Below are positions 33,908 to 38,484 of a stretch of DNA of 38,484 nucleotides, in pieces (the stretch's first letter is position 1; every line of letters starts with the position of its first letter). The position numbers and the translations under genes were made by a program. The notes beneath the pieces were generated by a model. That model made no database searches, was not told the origin of the DNA, and was given only the letters and a program-made list of their open reading frames with translations. This DNA is from Myxococcota bacterium (GTDB taxonomy: Bacteria; Myxococcota_A; Bradymonadia; Bradymonadales; GCA-2716585): assembly GCA_963169075.1 (NCBI GenBank), contig CAUJGC010000187.1, positions 1-38,484 on the forward strand, written 5' to 3'.

Positions 33908-35181
33908 AATCCATGCGTCTTATCGTGATCTTTGCGTCCATGATGCTCCTCGCGCTGGCGGGCTGCGGCGAGGAGGAGGAGGCGGCGCCCTTCGTGCTGC
34001 CGCCGCCGACGCCAGCGGTCTACGACGACACCTCGGCGCCGCGCGCGGCGCTGCCGGAGGGGACGACGCTGGCGGACGCCGACGCGCTGACGGCGCCGCT
34101 GGCGCTGGAGGGGAGCGACACGGGGGAGGAGGGGATCTTCTACGCGGCGGCGCTCGGGGGGTACTACCTCATCCGGGTGCAGCAGGCGGACGGGAGCTTC
34201 GGCTACCAGTACAACTTCAAGGAGGACGCCTGGGCCGACGACAACTCGGTCTACCGCCAGGCGGGGACGACCTACACCCAGGCGTGGCTGGCGACGCTGA
34301 CGGGGCGGGTGGAGTTCTCGATCTCGACGGAGTGGGCGCTGCGCTGGCTGACGGCGCAGATGACATCGGACGGCGCGGGGGGGATGAAGCTGCTGGACAT
34401 CGGGGGGACGGGGCTGGTGCTCCTGAGCCTGACCGAGCACGCGGCCTACACCGGGGACACGAGCCGGGATGACCTGATCCGGGCCAGCGGGGAGTACCTG
34501 CTGGCGCGGGTGGCGGAGGACGGCCGCTTCACCGAGAGCGTGCCGCTCCAGTGGGGGCAGGCGATGCAGGCGCTCTGGCGGCTCTACGTCTACCTGGGGG
34601 ATGTGCGCTACCTGGACGCGCTGGAGCGCGCCGGGCGCTACATCTACGACCACCCGGAGGTCCAAGGCGAGGAGGAGGAGGGGTACATCCTCACGCTCTG
34701 GATCAACGAGCCGCTGACGGACCTCTACAGCGTGCGCCCGAGCCCGTGGATCACGGAGCTGGTCTTCGGGCTGACCGACTACATCGTGGCGCATCAGTAC
34801 ACGGCGGACAACACGGACGAGCGGGCGTGGGTGGGGAGCTACATCATGCCGGAGTCCGGCAACAAGGGCACCTGGCGCACGGCCCTCCGGCTGGAGGGGG
34901 TGATCGACGCGGTGCGCCTGGCGCAGCTCTCGGGGGACGAGGAGCGCCTGGCGCGCTACACCGAGAGCACGCTCCTGGCGGTCTACTACCTCCAGAGCAT
35001 CCAGCTCCGGACGGGGCGGACCCGGGGCGCGAAGCGCCCGGAGCTGGTGGAGGGGGCCTTCCCCTTCTCGGGCACCGACAGCACGCTCCGGATCGACGTG
35101 ACGCATCACACGGCGAACACGCTGATCAAGGTGGTCAAGTATCTGGATCTGGAGGATTATCCAGGCGAGGTCGCGCAGTGA
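33904..35181 (+). CDS. Lipoprotein with alpha/alpha-toroid-like (six-hairpin) domain
   Basis: MKSMRLIVIFASMMLLALAGCGEEEE lipobox; helical pairs such as TGLVLLSLTEHAAYTGDTSRDDLIRASGEYLLARV, WGQAMQALWRLYVYLGDVRYLDALERAGRYIYDH; overlaps the Memo-like stop. Confidence 0.7.
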   Translation: MKSMRLIVIFASMMLLALAGCGEEEEAAPFVLPPPTPAVYDDTSAPRAALPEGTTLADADALTAPLALEGSDTGEEGIFYAAALGGYYLIRVQQADGSFGYQYNFKEDAWADDNSVYRQAGTTYTQAWLATLTGRVEFSISTEWALRWLTAQMTSDGAGGMKLLDIGGTGLVLLSLTEHAAYTGDTSRDDLIRASGEYLLARVAEDGRFTESVPLQWGQAMQALWRLYVYLGDVRYLDALERAGRYIYDHPEVQGEEEEGYILTLWINEPLTDLYSVRPSPWITELVFGLTDYIVAHQYTADNTDERAWVGSYIMPESGNKGTWRTALRLEGVIDAVRLAQLSGDEERLARYTESTLLAVYYLQSIQLRTGRTRGAKRPELVEGAFPFSGTDSTLRIDVTHHTANTLIKVVKYLDLEDYPGEVAQ

Positions 35182-36161
35182 TCACGACGCGGTGGATCCA
35201 GGCGCGCCAAGCGCCCGGGGTGCGGGCCGAGGTGACAGCGCTGGGGCCCCTGCGCTACAGCGCAGGGGCGGAGCCTGCGCTGGATCGTCCGCCTCATGTC
35301 CGCGCGGCGTCGGGGCTGCGCCGCTGGGGTGCGGGGTGGTTGATCGTGCAGGACGACGCCTCCTTCCTCGCCTATCGCCGCGACGACGGCGCGGTGGAGG
35401 GGCTCGCGCTGCCGGCGGGCCCTGACGGGCGCCGGACCTTCAGCAGCGCGGAGGGGAACAAGCAGCACAAGCTGGATCTGGAGGCCTGCGAGGTGTTGCC
35501 GACGCCGCAGGGGCCGTGCTTCCTGGCGTTGGGATCAGGCTCGACCCCTGCGCGGGAGGTCCTGGTGACGCTCCGCGAGGGAGAGGCACCCCAGCTGCGC
35601 CTCGCCTCCGCGCTCTACGCGTCGCTCCGCAGCGTGGAGGTCTTCGCAGGCGCCGAGCTGAACCTGGAGGGGGCGGCGCTGCTCGGCGCGGAGCTGCTCC
35701 TCTTCCAGCGCGGCAACGGCGCCGGGCGCCCCGGGCTGGAGGCGAGCAACGCCGTCGGGGCGCTGGAGGCCGCCGGGCTCCTGGCCTGGCTGGAGGGCTC
35801 CGGCCCGCCGCCGGAGCTGCGGCGCGTCCTGCGCGTGGACCTGGGGTGCTCCGCTGCGGGGACGCCCTACGGGTTCACCGACGCGGCGTCGCTCCCCGAT
35901 GGGCGGATCGCCTTCCTGGCTGCTGCGGAGGACTCTCCCAACGCCTACGACGATGGGGAGGTGCAGGGGGGGAGGCTGGGCTGGCTCGACGGCGACGAGG
36001 CGAGCTGGGCGCCGCTGCTCATGGCGTCGGGCGCGCCGTGCCTCCTCAAGCTGGAGGGGCTGGCGCCGGAGGGGCCTGCCTCATTCCTGGCGGTGGCCGA
36101 TGTGGACGATCCGGGCGCTGCGGCGCTCCTCTGCCGTGTGGTCCTCGTCGGTGACGGTTGA
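35178..36161 (+). CDS. Conserved hypothetical protein (DUF6929-like)
   Basis: GTG start overlapping the previous TGA (GTGA); SFLAYRRDDGAVEGLALPAGPDGRRTFSSAEGNKQHKLDLEACEVLP...NLEGAALLGAELLLFQRGNG. Confidence 0.7.
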   Translation: MITTRWIQARQAPGVRAEVTALGPLRYSAGAEPALDRPPHVRAASGLRRWGAGWLIVQDDASFLAYRRDDGAVEGLALPAGPDGRRTFSSAEGNKQHKLDLEACEVLPTPQGPCFLALGSGSTPAREVLVTLREGEAPQLRLASALYASLRSVEVFAGAELNLEGAALLGAELLLFQRGNGAGRPGLEASNAVGALEAAGLLAWLEGSGPPPELRRVLRVDLGCSAAGTPYGFTDAASLPDGRIAFLAAAEDSPNAYDDGEVQGGRLGWLDGDEASWAPLLMASGAPCLLKLEGLAPEGPASFLAVADVDDPGAAALLCRVVLVGDG

Positions 36162-36192
36162 GCGCCCGCGGCAGCTGTGCCATGTCTACAGC

Positions 36193-36257
36193 GTGTCATG
36201 GTGTGTCATGGCATGCTGTTCTGATGTGTCATGATATTTCATGACGTGTCGCGTTAT
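36193..36257 (+). repeat. AT-rich island C with roughly 10-bp phased GTGTCATG units, intergenic
   Basis: gtgtcatg at 36193, 36203 and 36226; atttcatg at 36236; gtgtcgcg at 36246. Confidence 0.75.
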
Positions 36258-36290
36258 ATTCAGGGGGCACATCTTGACGTCGGAGGCTCC

Positions 36291-37778
36291 ATGTCTGCTC
36301 GCTCCCGGCTCCTGGCGGCGCCTGCGCTGCTGCTCTTCGCGCTCTGGGGCGCGCCTGCGGAGGCCCACGGCATCTGGGGCCACATCCACGTCACCGGCTG
36401 GGCCATCGAGAACCTGCCCGAAGGCGAGGTGCGGGACTTCTTCGCGGACCCCGAGGTGATGAACGCGGCCCTCTACGGGGCCGCGTTCGCGGACTCGGGC
36501 TACTGGCCGCAGGGCGGATCGCTGGAGGCGCCCGCGCGGGCCTACGGCGAGCACACGCACTGGGAGCCCTTCATCGAGGACTTCGTGGCCTGGATGCAGG
36601 TCCACGACCCGCCGCCCTGGACCTCCCAGGAGTCGCGGCTGCGGGTGGCCTTTCTGATGGGGTGCGCGTCCCACGGCCTCCAGGACGAGCTTTTTGACTC
36701 GCTCTTCATCGATCAGGCGTCGCTGCACGACGGGGTGGGGCAGGAGGCCACCGATCCGGGGATCGACGGCTTCCTGGGGCTGGACGGCTGGCTGCGCTTC
36801 GCGCCGACGCCCTGGATCCCGATGGACGTGCTCCTGGAGCTCTACGCGCCGCTGGACGCGGGGGTGGACGCGGACGTGATCCAGCGCAGCGCCGACCTGA
36901 TGGAGCTGATCTACCTGAGGCGGCCCGAGGCGGCGGCCACGCTGGGGCAGCAGTACGCGCCCCGGATGCCCTGGACCCGCGCCAACTACCTCAACCCGGA
37001 CCTGCCGGGGAGCCTGCGGGCGGAGGTCCTCCCCACGGCGCGCTACCTCCAGGCCCTCTGGGATCGCCTCCACGGCGCCTCGCTGGCGGAGGCGCCGGTG
37101 ATCTACGCCTGGCCGGACGCGCCGCGCCGCCTGGGGAGCGGGGAGGCCGGCTCGCTGGACAGCCGCGTCACGCTCATCTTCGGCGCGGGGCTCCGCTACG
37201 GCGAGACCGCGCCGCGCTGGGAGGACGCGGCGACCGGCGCCGCCGTGCCCTTCACGCGCCGCAACACCCGCTGGGACAACCCCTGGACGCGCCTGATCCG
37301 GGTCTGGCCGGACGCCTCGCTGGCGCCGGGGAGCTGGCAGGAGGTGACGCTGCCTGCGGGGGTGACCCTCATCCACGGCGGCGTCACCACCGGCGACTTC
37401 ACCCACGCCGTGCAGGTCGCCTGCGAGCCCGGGCCCATGTGTCCCCCCGTCGAAGGGGCCCCGGTCGCAGACATCGGCGCGCCAGCCCCTCCGGAGGAGC
37501 CCGACGCGGGCGCGCCGCCTGAGGACGTGGGAGAGGATGCGGGGGGGGATGTGGGTGAGGAGGACGTCGCGGCGGCGGACGTGGGTGAGGACGTGGGTGA
37601 GGACGTGGCGGCGGACGACGCGGGGGAGGCGCCGCCGCCGCGCGGCAGCGACGCCAACAACGGGTGGGCCTGCGCGGCGTCGGGGAGGCCGGGGTCGGCG
37701 GGTGGGGTGGCGTGGGGGCTGGTGGCGCTGCTTGGGCTCGCGCTTGGGGTGCTGGGCCTCCGGCGGCCAGGGTCGTGA
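36291..37778 (+). CDS. Zinc-dependent phospholipase C-like secreted protein with acidic linker and MYXO-CTERM-like tail
   Basis: Signal MSARSRLLAAPALLLFALWGAPAEA; AHGIWGHIHVTGWAIENLP, HWEPFIEDFVAWM, RVAFLMGCASHGLQDELFDSLF; tail WACAASGRPGSAGGVAWGLVALLGLALGVLGLRRPGS. Confidence 0.7.
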   Translation: MSARSRLLAAPALLLFALWGAPAEAHGIWGHIHVTGWAIENLPEGEVRDFFADPEVMNAALYGAAFADSGYWPQGGSLEAPARAYGEHTHWEPFIEDFVAWMQVHDPPPWTSQESRLRVAFLMGCASHGLQDELFDSLFIDQASLHDGVGQEATDPGIDGFLGLDGWLRFAPTPWIPMDVLLELYAPLDAGVDADVIQRSADLMELIYLRRPEAAATLGQQYAPRMPWTRANYLNPDLPGSLRAEVLPTARYLQALWDRLHGASLAEAPVIYAWPDAPRRLGSGEAGSLDSRVTLIFGAGLRYGETAPRWEDAATGAAVPFTRRNTRWDNPWTRLIRVWPDASLAPGSWQEVTLPAGVTLIHGGVTTGDFTHAVQVACEPGPMCPPVEGAPVADIGAPAPPEEPDAGAPPEDVGEDAGGDVGEEDVAAADVGEDVGEDVAADDAGEAPPPRGSDANNGWACAASGRPGSAGGVAWGLVALLGLALGVLGLRRPGS

Positions 37779-37789
37779 TCCTGAACCCC
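37756..37789 (+). terminator. GCCTCCGGCGGC-headed hairpin, copy 3, overlapping the stop codon
   Basis: GCCTCCGGCGGCCAGGGTCGTGATCCTGAACCCC; CAGGGTC/GATCCTG stem with one G-U pair; stop TGA at 37776-37778 lies inside. Confidence 0.6.
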
Positions 37790-37799
37790 ATGCTGCTCT

Positions 37800-38408
37800 C
37801 TACTGCCAGAAGAGAAAGCCGCCGAACTCGCCGGAGCTGACCTCGCAGCGGGCGTCGCGTCCGGGGCGTCCGTCGCCCCAGAGGCCGATCCGGGCCTCGT
37901 CGTCTACAACCTCCAGGGGGAGGTTGACCCGGAAGCGCTCGGGGGGCTCGTCGGCGCGGACCAGGGCCGCGCGGGTGGAGGTCAGGCAGGCGGCGAGGTC
38001 GGGCCAGCCCTCTTCGGCGAAGGCGAAGGGGACGGCGGCGGGTGCGGTGAGGTGCTCGACGACCCGTGCGTCGAGGAGCCACCAGGCGCGTGTCCCGGAG
38101 CGGTCGGGCAGCTGCTCCAGGCGGCCCTGGAGGCGGACGGTCTGGCCGAAGAGCTCGGGCGGCCACCCGTCCAGGTTCGCGACGTAGACCGGCACCTCCG
38201 CAGGGCCCACCAGGAGGACCGCGCCGCCCCTGGCGTCGGCGGCGCTCCCCTGGAGGCTGATCTCGTCGCCCTCCGCGGCGATGCTCCCGACGCGGCCTTC
38301 GGGGGACCAGACCCCCTCGGGGGGGGCGCAGCTCCACGCCGCCCACCCCATGAGCAGGGCGGCGACGATCCGCCGCGCTGCTCCTCGCCATCTGGTGTTG
38401 TCGCTCAC
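37800..38408 (-). CDS. Putative lipoprotein of unknown function
   Basis: VSDNTRWRGAARRIVAALLMGWAAWSC lipobox; GTG start at 38408 preferred because of the GGAGG-rich RBS and the upstream promoter; the ORF track start is 38447. Confidence 0.6.
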   Translation of the reverse strand: MSDNTRWRGAARRIVAALLMGWAAWSCAPPEGVWSPEGRVGSIAAEGDEISLQGSAADARGGAVLLVGPAEVPVYVANLDGWPPELFGQTVRLQGRLEQLPDRSGTRAWWLLDARVVEHLTAPAAVPFAFAEEGWPDLAACLTSTRAALVRADEPPERFRVNLPLEVVDDEARIGLWGDGRPGRDARCEVSSGEFGGFLFWQ

Positions 38409-38453
38409 CTCCAACCTCCGCGCGCAGCCCCCCGGCCCCACCCGCACTTTTTG

Positions 38454-38469
38454 AGCAACAGGCGTGCCG
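38454..38469 (-). promoter_or_regulatory. Sigma54-type (-24/-12) promoter candidate
   Basis: Minus strand CGGCACGCCTGTTGCT against consensus TGGCACG-N4-TTGCW; GG and GC separated by the correct 10 nt. Confidence 0.6.
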
Positions 38470-38484
38470 GGGGAGATATTCGGC

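Noticed and set aside
36186-37406. Minus ORF ending ITRHVMKYHDTSEQHAMTHHDTL
   Set aside because: Antisense to the PLC-like gene; its odd C-terminus is just the translation of phased repeat island C

Overview
GC-rich window, probably from a Myxococcota/Bradymonadia-like bacterium. The taxon is inferred from Asn-rich and D/A-rich linkers after lipoboxes, MYXO-CTERM-like tails, a thrombospondin-3 protein and two-component/GAF genes. I support about 20 protein-coding genes. Most long antisense ORFs in the track are GC-skew artefacts. Content, left to right: a partial lipoprotein; a giant Cys-rich repeat lipoprotein with an exact 342-bp higher-order repeat; an isochorismatase-like hydrolase; a GAF histidine kinase with a TPR/HEAT lipoprotein; a divergent malate-synthase-like protein; an operon of msrC-like fRMsr, hybrid kinase and receiver; a GNAT-nitrilase fusion; a CAT-like, EEP lipoprotein and beta-rich envelope protein operon; an FG-GAP lipoprotein; a HEAT protein with a calycin-like tail; a TSP3-repeat surface protein; a tandem CaiB-like CoA-transferase with DUF2330; a Memo, alpha-toroid and DUF6929-like operon; a Zn-PLC-like MYXO-CTERM protein; and a lipoprotein behind a sigma54-like promoter. 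No tRNA, rRNA, CRISPR or transposase was seen. The most unusual signals are: (1) three AT-rich islands sharing a 20-mer built of roughly 10-bp helically phased repeats (GTGTCWTGAT-type), two inside coding sequence and one intergenic; (2) three copies of a GCCTCCGGCGGC-headed hairpin with covarying stems at gene 3' ends, one of which encodes the basic tail of a sorting signal; (3) rare-codon, AT-rich mini-islands inside GC-rich genes; (4) an abrupt codon-usage switch inside the CoA-transferase ORF. All function calls are by eye from the supplied translations; no database search was run.
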